A stretch of 64,000 nt of DNA from Subtercola boreus (GCF_003399645.1 NZ_NBXD01000021.1:1-64000); one strand, 5' to 3'. Numbered from the stretch's first letter, positions 16,927-26,448 are shown. Notes: a model not told the origin generated them from the letters alone. Program-made: numbers and translations.

Positions 16927-17272
16927 CCGGCACCTCCTCGAACGGCGCCGCGCGCACCCGAACGGGCAGCTCGTCGTACTGCGTCGTCACCACGTCGCCG
17001 TCGCGCGCCCGGCGCTGGCAGGCACGAACGTCGCGCGCACCGTTGACCTCGACGAGGCAGTCGAAGCAGACGCCGATGCCGCAGAACACCCCGCGGGGCC
17101 GCGCGTTCTTCGACGTCGTGCGCCACGCCAGGATGCCCGAGCCGAGGATCACCCCCGCGATGCTCTGCCCGTCGACGCCCTCGACGGTGCGGCCGTCGAG
17201 GGCGATGCGGATGCCGGGCACCTCCGCGGGCCGCACCGGGTCGTCGCACGGCGGAAGTCGAAAGGAGGTCAT
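16913..17272 (-). CDS. (2Fe-2S)-binding protein, dehydrogenase gamma-type subunit
   Basis: A 119-residue plant-ferredoxin-like domain. The cluster ligands are CGIGVCFDC, a C-x4-C-x2-C arrangement, with a fourth cysteine in VRACQRR. The preceding segment GVDGQSIAGVILGSGILAW is the usual beta-grasp start. Proteins of this length are electron-transfer subunits placed between the DAO-like and FAD/NAD(P) subunits in D-hydroxyproline or opine dehydrogenases, the same order as here. AGGAGGT-like purines are absent on the coding side, but the ATG at 17272 follows the previous stop by only 4 bp. Confidence 0.88.
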   Translation of the reverse strand: MTSFRLPPCDDPVRPAEVPGIRIALDGRTVEGVDGQSIAGVILGSGILAWRTTSKNARPRGVFCGIGVCFDCLVEVNGARDVRACQRRARDGDVVTTQYDELPVRVRAAPFEEVPDDRA

Positions 17273-17276
17273 CGCT

Positions 17277-18458
17277 CTAGGCCACCAGCTGTTCGAGGTG
17301 AGGGGCGAGCGAGGCCCGCGACGGGGAGAACGGCAGAACATCGATCGCCGGGGCGACTCCGGTCAGGAGGTCGGCGAGTAGCGCGCCGGTCGCGACCGAG
17401 AGCCCGATGCCGGCACCCTCGTGACCGGTCGCGTGCCAGAGCCCCGGCAGCCGCGGATCGGGGCCGATGACCGGCAGATGGTCGGGCATGAACGGCCTGA
17501 AACCGCCGTAGCTGCGCATCACCGGGATGCCGGCGAGAAAGGGGAACAGTCGAAGCGCCTTCTGCGCGAGCTCCCGAAGCACAGCCACGTCGAGCCGGGA
17601 GTCGAACCCCACCTGCTGGCGCGACGAGCCGATGAGCACTGTTCCGGCGGCCGTCGTCTCGACGACGCTCGAGGTCTGCAGGGCGGCCTCCCCCGAGCCG
17701 ACGGCCCCGACGTAGTCGGCGTCATACACCTTGTGCAGGATGCGGTGCGGCATGCGCGACGTGACCAGCACCATCCCGCGCCGTGGTCTGACGGGCAGGT
17801 TCACTCCCAGGAGGGCAGCGACCTCACCCGACCAGGGTCCCGAGGCGACGATGACGGCATCGGCATACAGCGCGCGTTTCGTCGTGGTGACCCCGACCAG
17901 CGCTCCCTGCGGATTGCGGATGCCGGCCAGCACGGCCTCGTTCTCGGAGAACTGCGCCCCGCTGAGCATCGCCGACGCGATCAGCGCTTCGGTCATGATG
18001 ACCGGCTGCACCTGGGCGTCCTCAGGGTAGTGCACGGCGGCGGTGATGTCGGGATTGAGATGAGGCTCGAGGCACCGGGCGTCGTTCGGCTGCACCGCAT
18101 GGGCGATCACCCCCGCAGAGCGCTGCGCCGCCGCGAAGTCGAGCAGCGGCTGGGCACCCTCTGCGGTCGTCGCCACCACCACTCCCCCCTTTCGCTCGAA
18201 CTCGACAGACGGAAAGCCCGGGCCGAGCTCGTCGGCCAGTTCGGCGTCGACCCGCGGCCAGAGCGTGGAGGAGTACTGCGTCAGCCGCAGTTCGTCCCCC
18301 GGCCCCTTGTCGGAGAGCAGCAGGTTGCCCTCACCGGCCGAGGAGGTGCCTCCGACGTTCCGCCCGCGCTCGAGCACGGTCGTGGCGATGCCCCGGCGGG
18401 CGAGGCTCCGCGCGGTTGCGGCACCGATGATTCCGCCGCCGATCACGATGACCTTCAT
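17277..18458 (-). CDS. DAO-type FAD oxidoreductase, D-hydroxyproline dehydrogenase catalytic subunit
   Basis: A 393-residue flavoprotein of the D-amino-acid-oxidase superfamily. The FAD-binding start is VIVIGGGIIGAATARSLARR and the second conserved patch is GGTSSAGEGNLLLSDKGPG. The C-terminal motif GHEGAGIGLSVATG closes the FAD site. By order and context it oxidises cis-4-hydroxy-D-proline and passes electrons to the two following subunits. It is the first gene of the catabolic transcript after a 110-bp promoter gap that contains a perfect 14-nt palindrome. Confidence 0.87.
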   Translation of the reverse strand: MKVIVIGGGIIGAATARSLARRGIATTVLERGRNVGGTSSAGEGNLLLSDKGPGDELRLTQYSSTLWPRVDAELADELGPGFPSVEFERKGGVVVATTAEGAQPLLDFAAAQRSAGVIAHAVQPNDARCLEPHLNPDITAAVHYPEDAQVQPVIMTEALIASAMLSGAQFSENEAVLAGIRNPQGALVGVTTTKRALYADAVIVASGPWSGEVAALLGVNLPVRPRRGMVLVTSRMPHRILHKVYDADYVGAVGSGEAALQTSSVVETTAAGTVLIGSSRQQVGFDSRLDVAVLRELAQKALRLFPFLAGIPVMRSYGGFRPFMPDHLPVIGPDPRLPGLWHATGHEGAGIGLSVATGALLADLLTGVAPAIDVLPFSPSRASLAPHLEQLVA

Positions 18459-18482
18459 GCCGCCCTCTCCGTCCCGTGGTTC

Positions 18483-18496
18483 TGTAATATATTACA
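18483..18496. promoter_or_regulatory. Perfect palindrome, likely GntR operator of the catabolic operon
   Basis: TGTAATATATTACA is a perfect 14-nt inverted repeat, strongly A/T-rich in a GC-rich region, and sits 25 bp upstream of the ATG of the DAO-type gene. FCD-type GntR proteins bind short palindromes with GT and AC in the half-sites. A GntR gene lies at the head of the cluster, so it is the likely ligand. Confidence 0.6.
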
Positions 18497-18568
18497 CACC
18501 ACCGACGGATCGGGCCCGCGCACGGTCATCCGGGTCGGACCATCCCGCCGTCGACATCGACCGGGGCG

Positions 18569-19414
18569 TCAGCTACCGGAGGCCAGCTCCCGGGAGCGGG
18601 CCACCGCGGCATCCGTCGCCTCGATGAACAACTGCTCGAGGCCGCCCTCCGAGAGCACGCGGATGGCTTGCTCGGTGGTCCCTTTCGGGCTGGTCACAAG
18701 GCGGCGGAGTTCCGCCGGGTCTTCGCCGGTGTGCTCCAGCAGCGCAGCGGCACCGATGAATGTGCCGTTCACGAGGGTCGCCGCCTGCGCGGGTGTGAAG
18801 CCCTTGTCGATCGCCGCCGCCGTGAGCTGCTCGACGAGGTAGAAGAAGTACGCGGGGCCGGATCCGGAGATCGAACTGACCGCGTCGATGTCGGCCTCGG
18901 GCACCGCGACGACCTCACCGACCAGCTCGAAGAGCGCCGTGACGAGCGCGAACTGCTCATCGCTGGCGCGCTCTCCCTTCGAGAGTCCGGTCACACCCTT
19001 GCCGATCGACGACGGCGTGTTGGGCATGGCGCGCACGACGGCGACCGAGGCCGGCAGGGCTCGCTCGTAGGCGTCGATCGTCACTCCGGCCGCGAGGCTC
19101 ACGACGACGGCATCGGCCGAGAGCGCCGGTGCGATCTCGCGCAACAGCTCGGTCACCATGGACGGCTTCACTCCGATGATGACGAGGCGGGCATCCGTCA
19201 CGGCGACGAGGTTCGCCCCGGGCGAGGTCTCGGTCGCGTCCACCCTGAGATTCGGATGCTCGGCGACCGTGCCGGCCCGCGACAACGACCGCGTGGTGGC
19301 CCTGATGCCGCCCTCGACCGCGACGTCGGGGCGCAGCAGGCCCGCCAACACGGCCTGGCCCATGGAACCCGCACCGAGCAGGGCGGTCGCGGGGAATGTC
19401 TGAAGGGTGCTCAC
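18569..19414 (-). CDS. proC: Pyrroline-5-carboxylate reductase
   Basis: A 281-residue ProC. The Rossmann motif is LLGAGSMGQAVLAGLL, and the family motifs RAMPNTPSSIGKG and SGSGPAYFFYLVEQLTAAA are intact. It reduces 1-pyrroline-5-carboxylate to L-proline with NAD(P)H. I chose the GTG at 19414 because it overlaps the gntR stop as GTGA and gives the usual length. Its placement between the regulator and the hydroxyproline genes suggests co-regulation with imino-acid metabolism, though it may also serve proline synthesis. Confidence 0.9.
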   Translation of the reverse strand: MSTLQTFPATALLGAGSMGQAVLAGLLRPDVAVEGGIRATTRSLSRAGTVAEHPNLRVDATETSPGANLVAVTDARLVIIGVKPSMVTELLREIAPALSADAVVVSLAAGVTIDAYERALPASVAVVRAMPNTPSSIGKGVTGLSKGERASDEQFALVTALFELVGEVVAVPEADIDAVSSISGSGPAYFFYLVEQLTAAAIDKGFTPAQAATLVNGTFIGAAALLEHTGEDPAELRRLVTSPKGTTEQAIRVLSEGGLEQLFIEATDAAVARSRELASGS

Positions 19415-20118
19415 GGTCTGGTGCTCATCTCGTCGGGGGTCGGGTTCTGGTCTTCGGCACGGCCCGCCCACCAGCCGAGCACGTGGCCGATGTGGGCGTG
19501 CATCAGCGCCCCGGCCGCGTCGGCGTTGCCGGTGACGAGCAGGTCGAGCAGCATGTGGTGTTCGTTCGCCGACTCCTCGAGCTCGCGGGTGTCCCTCAGT
19601 TCGGCGAGCCCGACCATGCGGGTCTGGCTGCGCAGCTCGGCCACCAGCTCGACGAGGCGGGGATTGCCGGTGAGGGCGATCAGCGCGAGATGAAAACGCG
19701 AATCGGCGGCGAGGTAGCCGGCGAAGTCGGCGGTGGCCGCCGACCGGATGATCTGCTCGGCCATCCCGCGGAACTCCGGCAGGCGGTCGGCCGGGAAGAC
19801 CTCCGCCGCAATGCGGATCGCCGGAATCTCGAGCCAGCGGCGCACCTGCACGATCTCGCGCAGGTCGTCTTCACCGACGGTGGTGATACGAAAACCCTTG
19901 TTGCGCACGGACTCGACGAACCCGCGCTTCTCGAGGTCGAGCATCGCCTCGCGAACCGGCGTGGCAGAGACCCCGAACTGGCTCGCGAGGCCCGGAACCG
20001 AGACGACGGTGCCCGGAACGAGCTCACCGGAGATGATCGCCGTGGAGAGTGCCCGCTCGACCTCGGCCCGTAGGCTCGACGACGGCGGGATGCTCTGAAT
20101 CGGTGAGCTCGAGTTCAT
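19411..20118 (-). CDS. GntR-family (FCD) transcriptional regulator
   Basis: A 235-residue regulator. The winged-helix region spans about residues 18-85 ([20 protein letters not shown], later [20 protein letters not shown]). The C-terminal FCD helical domain begins near residue 95 and includes the metal/ligand residues typical of this class ([24 protein letters not shown]). It is translationally coupled to proC and heads the hydroxyproline cluster, so it probably responds to a pathway intermediate. Confidence 0.88.
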   Translation of the reverse strand: MNSSSPIQSIPPSSSLRAEVERALSTAIISGELVPGTVVSVPGLASQFGVSATPVREAMLDLEKRGFVESVRNKGFRITTVGEDDLREIVQVRRWLEIPAIRIAAEVFPADRLPEFRGMAEQIIRSAATADFAGYLAADSRFHLALIALTGNPRLVELVAELRSQTRMVGLAELRDTRELEESANEHHMLLDLLVTGNADAAGALMHAHIGHVLGWWAGRAEDQNPTPDEMSTRP

Positions 20119-20155
20119 CTCAGCATCATCTCGTCTCCGGCCGGTGTCGGAACGT

Positions 20156-20239
20156 GTGACACGCAGTCACGCCCGGGCGACGCGCGAGACCTCCGGCTGA
20201 TTCCGCCGGCATCACGACGGGTATTCACGCATTTGCGTG
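20156..20239. promoter_or_regulatory. Divergent promoter region with two inverted repeats (gntR / GH13 gene)
   Basis: Two short inverted repeats lie in the 162-bp divergent gap. GTGAC at 20156-20160 pairs with GTCAC at 20166-20170. CACGCATTTGCGTG at 20226-20239 is a 14-nt palindrome with a two-base centre, 41 bp before the GH13 start codon. Either could be an operator. They do not share the TGTAATATATTACA sequence found before the hydroxyproline genes. Confidence 0.4.
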
Positions 20240-20280
20240 GATTGCACAAAACGCCCTCCGGGAGGGGCAAAGATAGATGC

Positions 20281-22515
20281 ATGACCGAAGAAGAACCGAC
20301 CGAACCTGCCGCCGAGATCACCTTCGACGGCGAGCTCTATCCCGCCCGGCCACCGAGGCTGCGGCCCCGGGCCAATCTGCGGGCCAGTCGCATCCAGCGG
20401 TCGTTCTCCGACCCGCGTTCGGCCGATGCTTCCAACGTCTCCTACGTCGAGTGGCTGATCCGCCAGTCGATGCTCCGCGATGCCCAGGTGCTCTCGCGGG
20501 GGCTCTCCGGTCAGCCGAGCATGTGGCGCAATCCCTATGCGAAACCGGATGCCCGGCGAGCCATCCGCACCGCCTCCGTCTGGTTCACGGCCTACCCCAT
20601 CTCGCTGATCACCGAACCGGGCAAGTCTTACCTCGCCGCCCTGGGTGACGAGGGGCTCTGGGAGGCCTTCGAGACCATCGGCATCTCGGCCGTGCACACC
20701 GGGCCGGTCAAGCGCGCGGGCGGCATCACGGGCTGGGGCCAGACGGCGAGCGTCGACGGCCACTTCGACCGCATCTCCACCCAGATCGACCCCGCCTTCG
20801 GTTCCGAAGACGAGTTCCGGGCGCTCTCCGACGTCGCCGACCACCACGGCGGCAGCGTCATCGACGACATCGTGCCCGGGCACACGGGCAAGGGCGCCGA
20901 CTTCCGCCTCGCCGAAATGGCCTACAAGGACTACCCGGGTATCTACCACATGGTCGAGATCCCCGAAGAGAACTGGAGCCTGCTGCCCGAGGTGCCCGCC
21001 GGGCGAGACTCGGTCAACCTGAACAAGGAGGCGGAGCACCAGCTCGCCGAGCAGGGCTTCATCATCGGCGAGCTGCAGCGCGTCATCTTCTACGCCCCGG
21101 GCCTCAAGGAGACCAACTGGAGCGCCACCGGCCCCGTGCTGGGCGTCGACGGCATCACCCGCCGCTGGGTGTACCTGCACTACTTCAAGCAGGGCCAGCC
21201 CTCGATCAACTGGCTCGACCCGACGTTCGCCGGCATGCGCCTGGTGATCGGCGATGCACTGCACTCCCTCGGCGACCTCGGCTCGAGTGCGCTGCGACTC
21301 GACGCCAACGGCTTCCTCGGCGTGGAGAAGAGCGCCGGTGGGAGCCCGGCCTGGTCGGAGGGTCACCCGCTCTCCGAGGCGGCCAACCACCTCATCGCCG
21401 GCATGGTGCGCAAGGTCGGTGGCTTCAGCTTCCAGGAGCTCAACCTCACGATGGAGGACATCCGCGACACCGGCCGTGTCGGCGCCGACCTCTCGTACGA
21501 CTTCATCAACCGGCCTGCCTACCAGCACGCGCTGGCGATGGGCGACACCGAGTTCTTGCGCCTGACGCTCCGCACCTCCCTCGAGACGGGTGTCGAGCCG
21601 GTCACGCTGGTGCACGCACTGCAGAACCACGACGAGCTCACCTACGAGCTGCTGCACTGGGAGACACTGCACCGCGCCGACCTGTACCCGTTCCGCGACG
21701 AGGAGATCACCGGCGGGCAGCTCGCCGAGACCGTGCGCGCCGACCTGGTGTCGAAGCTGACGGGCGAGGCGGCCGACTACAACATGGTGTTCACCACGAA
21801 CGGCATCGCCTGCACCACGGCATCGGTCATCGCCGCCACCCAGGGCCACACCACCCTCGCATCGATCACCGACGACGACGTGGAGAACATCCGCCTCGCC
21901 CATCTCTGCCTGGTGCGCTTCAACGCCTGGCAGCCCGGCGTGTTCGCTCTCTCCGCCTGGGATCTGCTCGGCATGCTGCCGGTGCCGGCAAGCGACGTGC
22001 GCGATCTGATCGCCGAGGGAGACACCCGCTGGATCGAGCGAGGCGCCCACGACCTGATGAACGTCTTCCCCGACGCCACCTCGTCGAGCTCGGGTATGCC
22101 TCGGGGCCGCTCGCTCTACGGCTCGCTGCCCGAGCAGCTGGTCGCGGAGAGCTCCTTCGCGCTGTCGGTGAAGCAGATCCTCGACCTGCGCTCCAGTTTC
22201 GGCCTCGACATCGCCAGCCAGGTCGACATCCCCGATGTCGCCCACCCGGGAATGCTGGTCATGGTGCATCGCCTCGATGAGGGTGACACCACCATCGAAG
22301 ACCCCCGCATGCAGATCACCGTGCTCAACTTCACGGGCGAGGCCGTCGACGGCACCGTGCGCTCCCCCGCGCTCGTCGCCCGCCGCTCCGTCGTCGACGC
22401 GACCACCCGTGAGGAGATCGGCCGAGTGGATGATCTGCAGAGCTTCTCGGTGAGCCTCCCGCCCTACGGCGGGCTCTTCCTCGTCATCGAACCGGAGATC
22501 GAGCAGGCCGACTGA
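20281..22515 (+). CDS. GH13 alpha-amylase-family enzyme, trehalose-synthase-like
   Basis: A 744-residue glycoside hydrolase family 13 protein. The conserved regions are visible: [10 protein letters not shown] (region I, with His in place of Asn-His context), [13 protein letters not shown] (region II, nucleophile Asp after Arg), GFSFQELN (region III, acid/base Glu) and [10 protein letters not shown] (region IV). A C-terminal beta domain follows. The closest annotated class I know is maltose alpha-D-glucosyltransferase (trehalose synthase), which interconverts maltose and trehalose. No signal peptide is present, so it is cytoplasmic. The gene is alone on its strand; no treY/treZ or pep2 neighbour is visible. 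Confidence 0.75.
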   Translation: MTEEEPTEPAAEITFDGELYPARPPRLRPRANLRASRIQRSFSDPRSADASNVSYVEWLIRQSMLRDAQVLSRGLSGQPSMWRNPYAKPDARRAIRTASVWFTAYPISLITEPGKSYLAALGDEGLWEAFETIGISAVHTGPVKRAGGITGWGQTASVDGHFDRISTQIDPAFGSEDEFRALSDVADHHGGSVIDDIVPGHTGKGADFRLAEMAYKDYPGIYHMVEIPEENWSLLPEVPAGRDSVNLNKEAEHQLAEQGFIIGELQRVIFYAPGLKETNWSATGPVLGVDGITRRWVYLHYFKQGQPSINWLDPTFAGMRLVIGDALHSLGDLGSSALRLDANGFLGVEKSAGGSPAWSEGHPLSEAANHLIAGMVRKVGGFSFQELNLTMEDIRDTGRVGADLSYDFINRPAYQHALAMGDTEFLRLTLRTSLETGVEPVTLVHALQNHDELTYELLHWETLHRADLYPFRDEEITGGQLAETVRADLVSKLTGEAADYNMVFTTNGIACTTASVIAATQGHTTLASITDDDVENIRLAHLCLVRFNAWQPGVFALSAWDLLGMLPVPASDVRDLIAEGDTRWIERGAHDLMNVFPDATSSSSGMPRGRSLYGSLPEQLVAESSFALSVKQILDLRSSFGLDIASQVDIPDVAHPGMLVMVHRLDEGDTTIEDPRMQITVLNFTGEAVDGTVRSPALVARRSVVDATTREEIGRVDDLQSFSVSLPPYGGLFLVIEPEIEQAD

Positions 22516-22552
22516 ACCACTCGGTCCGTGAGGGTAACCCGTGCTCGCACGC

Positions 22553-22702
22553 TCAGCGAGAGAGCAGCGCCGATGCCAATGCGAGAGCGCCGATCGTCGC
22601 AGCGAGCAACGCCCCGATCTGCAGGAACACCCAGCCCTCGCTTCGGAAGAAGGCGCCCTTTGTCGTGTCCGGAACATGCCCGGGAACGAGCTTCGTCGTC
22701 AT
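22553..22702 (-). CDS. Small single-pass membrane protein, 49 residues
   Basis: The frame encodes MTTKLVPGHVPDTTKG, a short linker, and one C-terminal hydrophobic helix (IGALLAATIGALALASALL) ending SR. GAGGGG lies upstream of the ATG at 22702. It looks like a tail-anchored or small regulatory membrane peptide. No family is recognised. It is convergent with the GH13 gene. Confidence 0.55.
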   Translation of the reverse strand: MTTKLVPGHVPDTTKGAFFRSEGWVFLQIGALLAATIGALALASALLSR

Positions 22703-22902
22703 AACCGACCCCTCACCGGGCTGTGCCCTGTCGTGCGCCTGCGAGCGCTTCAGGGCTCCGTTACCCGGTGAAATCATCCTAGTGGCTAAATGTGCCCTGT
22801 TTGGGGGTAGTGTTACTGCTTCATCAGGGTGACACTCCGCCACTCGCCCACTTTGAGGATTGATGATTCTCTCTCACGCGTAACCTGAACAGGGGTAACA
22901 CC

Positions 22903-24111
22903 ATGAAGAGTTCTCTCCCCGCTCCATCCTCCGAAGCGCACAGGCCCGTCTCGCGGCGCACCGTCCTGGCGACGGCGGCCGCCACCGTCTCGGCCGTCGC
23001 TGTTGCCCTGGCCACGCCCGGAACGGCCTTCGCCGCACCCGCGAAGGCCCGGGTCGTGCCCGCTGCGGCCGCCCTCGGCACCGTTCCGATCGTGGTGCAC
23101 GGGCGTGACTTCACCCAGTCGAACTACTGCTGGTACCTGCCCGCCGTCACCGTCCTCCGGAACGTGTCGTACATCATCGACCCGATGACGTCGACGAAGG
23201 CCGCCCAGGTACCCATGCAGGGCGGCGGCTCGACGAACCCGTTCTCCCTGATGCGCCTGGGCCCGAACAACTCCCAGTCCGGCGTGCCGGTCCTGATTGA
23301 CGGCCTGACCCTCACCGGCACCGTGCAGCCGAAGGCGGCCGCCAACCCGACGAAGTCGGGACACAACTACCACGGCCTGGTGGTGTACTGGGGCCGCGGT
23401 GCCCAGGTGCTCAACTCGACCTTCATCGCGGCAGCGTGGGGCGACTCCAACTCCCCGCCCGGCGAGACGTTCCAGATCATGGGCTACCGCGACACCGACA
23501 CGCTCATCGCCCACGTCGAGGTCGACGGTCGCACGGCCGACGGCACGCGCGTCGGCGGGTCACCGATGGGGTTCAATGCCTCCACCCGGCCGGTCATCCA
23601 GGACTCCTACCTGCACCACTCGCTGGTGTCGTCGCTCACCTACTCCACCGCCGGGCCCACTCCGAGTGCCAGCAATGCAACCTCGAGCCCCATCACCCGT
23701 CGGGTGCGGATCGAGCACAACGCGAACACGAAGATGGCCAACGGCTACCGCTTCACCGGCATCAACCACGAGCACGTCATCGGCACCATCAAGCACTACC
23801 TCCCGAAGATCGCCATCGACTGGACCGAGTGGAACGCCTCGCACATGTTCTTCGGCAGCTGGCTGCCCTCGGCACAGGTGGCGATCGCGGTCGATCCCAC
23901 AGAGATCAGCGGTGGGCACCCGAACAACATGGGCTGCCTGACGCTGCACATCCCCGCGGTGTTCAACGGTCGCCCCAACACCCAGCGCATCAGCGACGTG
24001 GCCGTCTGGACTTCTTCAGGGACACGCCTGCAGCCCTACCCGATCACGGGTAACGCGTCGAAGCCGCTGCCGGTCGACCGCAACACGCACTACGTCGTCA
24101 TCACGGCATAG
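22903..24111 (+). CDS. Tat-exported protein of unknown function
   Basis: A 402-residue protein with a twin-arginine signal (VSRRTVLATAAATVSAVAVA, cleavage near AFA/AP), so it is folded in the cytoplasm before export. The mature part has regularly spaced Asn/Gly-rich turns and short beta-strands (GLVVYWGRGAQVLNSTFIAA, RPVIQDSYLHHSLVSSL, KMANGYRFTGINHEHVIG). That pattern is like a right-handed parallel beta-helix, as in pectate-lyase-like proteins. No catalytic motif is recognised. It is monocistronic, with a long upstream region. Confidence 0.75.
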   Translation: MKSSLPAPSSEAHRPVSRRTVLATAAATVSAVAVALATPGTAFAAPAKARVVPAAAALGTVPIVVHGRDFTQSNYCWYLPAVTVLRNVSYIIDPMTSTKAAQVPMQGGGSTNPFSLMRLGPNNSQSGVPVLIDGLTLTGTVQPKAAANPTKSGHNYHGLVVYWGRGAQVLNSTFIAAAWGDSNSPPGETFQIMGYRDTDTLIAHVEVDGRTADGTRVGGSPMGFNASTRPVIQDSYLHHSLVSSLTYSTAGPTPSASNATSSPITRRVRIEHNANTKMANGYRFTGINHEHVIGTIKHYLPKIAIDWTEWNASHMFFGSWLPSAQVAIAVDPTEISGGHPNNMGCLTLHIPAVFNGRPNTQRISDVAVWTSSGTRLQPYPITGNASKPLPVDRNTHYVVITA

Positions 24112-24121
24112 AACGCGCACC

Positions 24122-25846
24122 CTAACCCGGGTCGCGCCGACCTCCGAGGAGGGCGTGCAGCAGCGGCAGAACCGACACAACGATGAGCACCGTGCCGAAC
24201 ACGGTGTCGTCGGCCCGCACAACAGCGCCCGCGATCAGCAGGATGCCGAACAGCAGTATCGAGACCAGGCGCCTCGCGGTGCGCTCCAGCCGGGCCACCC
24301 GGCGTTCGAGATTCGGGCTCCGCGTTGCAAGCGAACCGTCGTCGACCCGCGTGGCCAGCTCGTCGAGGCGGCGGGGCAGTCGCACGAGCAGGCCGGCTGC
24401 CGAGAGTGCCTGCTGTGCGACATCCTGAACCAGGTTGCCACGCTCGTCGCGGATCAGCTGGGCAGCGTACGGCTCGACAGAATCCCAGAGGTTGAACGCG
24501 GGGTCGAGCGCGCTGCACACCCCCGAGGTGAGTGAGATGGCCCGGATGATCAGCAGGAAGTTCTCGGGGAGCTGGAACGGAAGCGTTCGCACGACCTCGC
24601 TGAACTGGGTGGCGAAGGCGCGGAACTCCCGCGGGTCGACCTTCTGCAGCTCGGCGAAACCCATGCCGCCGAACCGGGCGAACAGTTCGGTCATGGCCCG
24701 CTCGAGCTCGGTCGTGTCGGCGGTCGGCAGCAGCACGCCGAGGTCACGCGTAGCGTCGACCAGGCCCTTGCCGTCGCGTGATGCCGCAGCGATCAGCATC
24801 CGGCGAAGGCCCGCGCTGGTGTTGGCGGGCACCTCGCCCATCATGCCGAAGTCGATGAACGTCAGCTTCCAGGCGCGTTCGCCCGGGGCTGCCACCACCG
24901 GTGTGACGAAGATGTTGCCGGGATGCGGGTCGGCGTGGAAGAAGCCGTTCGCGAAGAGCTGGTCGAACATGACCGCGGCGAAGACCGGCGCCACCTCGAC
25001 CGGGTCGATACCGGCGGCGAGAAGCGCGGCCGTGTCGGAGATCTTGATGGCCGTGACGTCTTCGAGCGTCAAGACGCGGCGGGTCGTACGCTCCCACACC
25101 ACGGCTGGCACGCTGACCCGGTCGTCATCGGCGAAGTCTGCGGCAAAGCGTTCCGAGCTGGCCGCCTCGTGCAGGTAGTCGATCTCCTCGAGGCTCGTCG
25201 CCGCGAACTCCTCGACGAGCGCGGGCGCATCGACCCGGTCGGAGACGAGCCGCACGTGGCTGAGCCAGCCGCCCACCCGACGAAGCGCCGCCAGGTCGAT
25301 CTCGACGATCTCATCGATACCCGGGCGCTGCACCTTCAGAATGGCGGCGGTGAGCCCGGTGTCGCCCGCCAGAAGCGGGGCGAGCCGTGCACGGTGCGCC
25401 TGGCCGAGGGATGCCGCGGCCACCGGAACCTCGTCGACGGACGAGAAGGCACCGCCGAGCGGCACACCCAACTCCTTCTCGGCGAGCGCACGAATCGCGT
25501 CGAACGGTACCGGTGGCACCTCGTCCTGGAGGCCTTCGAGCTCTTTCGTGATCTCAGGCGGCAGAACGTCGAGGCGCGACGACAGAAACTGGCCGACCTT
25601 GATCATCAACCCGCCGAGATCGACGGCGAGAACGTGGAACTTCTCGGCGAAACGCTGCATCCGCCTCGAACGGGTGCGTTCAGCGATCCGAGCGAGCCCG
25701 ATGCGGGGCAGTAGCAACTCGAACCACCACGTGACGGCAAGGTTCCACCCGGCGAAACGAAGGATGCGACGGTACCGGGCGCGCGCGGCGCCCTTCCCGG
25801 GCGTCCAATGGTCGTGATTCTGGGCCGCTGGCGGCACCCCGCTCAA
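24122..25846 (-). CDS. ABC1/AarF/UbiB-family atypical kinase
   Basis: A 574-residue UbiB-type protein-kinase-like protein. The diagnostic KxGQ motif is in GGLMIKVGQFLSSRLDVLPP, the Ala-rich loop is AAASLGQAHRARL, and the catalytic/metal residues are in HADPHPGN and FIDFGMMGE. C-terminal hydrophobic helices (LVSILLFGILLIAGAVV, VFGTVLIVVSVLPLLHALL) anchor it in the membrane. Family members support quinone or lipid metabolism by an ATP-dependent mechanism. The TTG at 25846 overlaps the stop of the PadR gene as TTGA, so the two are translationally coupled; a GTG at 25837 is an alternative start. Confidence 0.85.
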   Translation of the reverse strand: MSGVPPAAQNHDHWTPGKGAARARYRRILRFAGWNLAVTWWFELLLPRIGLARIAERTRSRRMQRFAEKFHVLAVDLGGLMIKVGQFLSSRLDVLPPEITKELEGLQDEVPPVPFDAIRALAEKELGVPLGGAFSSVDEVPVAAASLGQAHRARLAPLLAGDTGLTAAILKVQRPGIDEIVEIDLAALRRVGGWLSHVRLVSDRVDAPALVEEFAATSLEEIDYLHEAASSERFAADFADDDRVSVPAVVWERTTRRVLTLEDVTAIKISDTAALLAAGIDPVEVAPVFAAVMFDQLFANGFFHADPHPGNIFVTPVVAAPGERAWKLTFIDFGMMGEVPANTSAGLRRMLIAAASRDGKGLVDATRDLGVLLPTADTTELERAMTELFARFGGMGFAELQKVDPREFRAFATQFSEVVRTLPFQLPENFLLIIRAISLTSGVCSALDPAFNLWDSVEPYAAQLIRDERGNLVQDVAQQALSAAGLLVRLPRRLDELATRVDDGSLATRSPNLERRVARLERTARRLVSILLFGILLIAGAVVRADDTVFGTVLIVVSVLPLLHALLGGRRDPG

Positions 25847-26391
25847 TCCTGGGCGAGGATCGAGTACAGACGGCGGCGGGTCTCCTCGAGAGCCGTCACT
25901 GCCTGCTGGATCTGCTCGGGAGTACCGGTGCGGCCGACCTGAGCGGCGGCCTGCGCGAGCTCGACACCAGCCTTCGTCAGGGCGCCGAACTTGGGACCCT
26001 CCGGCTGCTCGGAGCTCTTCCAGGCGGTGGAGGCATCGACGCCGGCGATGCTCTCGCGACCGGCCTCGGTGAGCGAGAACGTCTTGCGACCGTTCGACTC
26101 CTCGGCGCTGATGAGCCCCTCGTCAGCGAGCAGCTGCAGGGTCGGGTAGACCGAGCCGGCGCTGGGCTTCCAGCTGCCGCCGCTGCGCTCCTCGATCTCG
26201 TGGATGATCTGGTAGCCGTGCATGGGCTGCTCGGCGAGCAGCGCGAGCACTGCGGCGCGCACGTCACCACGGCCCACGCGGGTGCCCGCGGTGCGCTTCT
26301 CGAAGCTCGAGCGCAGCTGCTCCATCGACTGCCACACGCCCTCGAGACCCTTGCTCATGTCGAAACCGCCCGGGGAGAATGAACCAGCCAT
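25843..26391 (-). CDS. PadR-family transcriptional regulator
   Basis: A 182-residue PadR protein. The winged-helix domain spans about residues 40-115 (VRAAVLALLAEQPMHGYQII, SVYPTLQLLADEGLI, KTFSLTEAGR). A helical C-terminal region follows (ALEETRRRLYSILAQD). GGAGGTCATC directly precedes the ATG at 26391. The gene is translationally coupled to the ABC1-kinase gene, so it probably controls that kinase together with itself. Confidence 0.88.
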   Translation of the reverse strand: MAGSFSPGGFDMSKGLEGVWQSMEQLRSSFEKRTAGTRVGRGDVRAAVLALLAEQPMHGYQIIHEIEERSGGSWKPSAGSVYPTLQLLADEGLISAEESNGRKTFSLTEAGRESIAGVDASTAWKSSEQPEGPKFGALTKAGVELAQAAAQVGRTGTPEQIQQAVTALEETRRRLYSILAQD

Positions 26392-26423
26392 GATGACCTC
26401 CAATAGTGAAACGCGAACATTTG

Positions 26424-26448
26424 AACGATACCCAACGATACCCAACGA
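26424..26448. promoter_or_regulatory. Tandem 10-bp repeat upstream of padR
   Basis: AACGATACCC occurs at 26424-26433 and 26434-26443, followed by a partial copy (AACGA) at 26444. The repeat is 33 bp upstream of the padR start and about one helical turn in period, as expected for cooperative regulator binding. Confidence 0.5.

Noticed and set aside
20156-20170. Inverted repeat as a second copy of the hydroxyproline operator
   Set aside because: Its half-sites (GTGAC/GTCAC) do not match TGTAATATATTACA, so it cannot be assigned to the same regulator.
20212-22677. An 821-codon open frame antisense to the GH13 gene
   Set aside because: The plus-strand frame carries all GH13 motifs; the antisense product is a Val/Glu/Gly-rich shadow.
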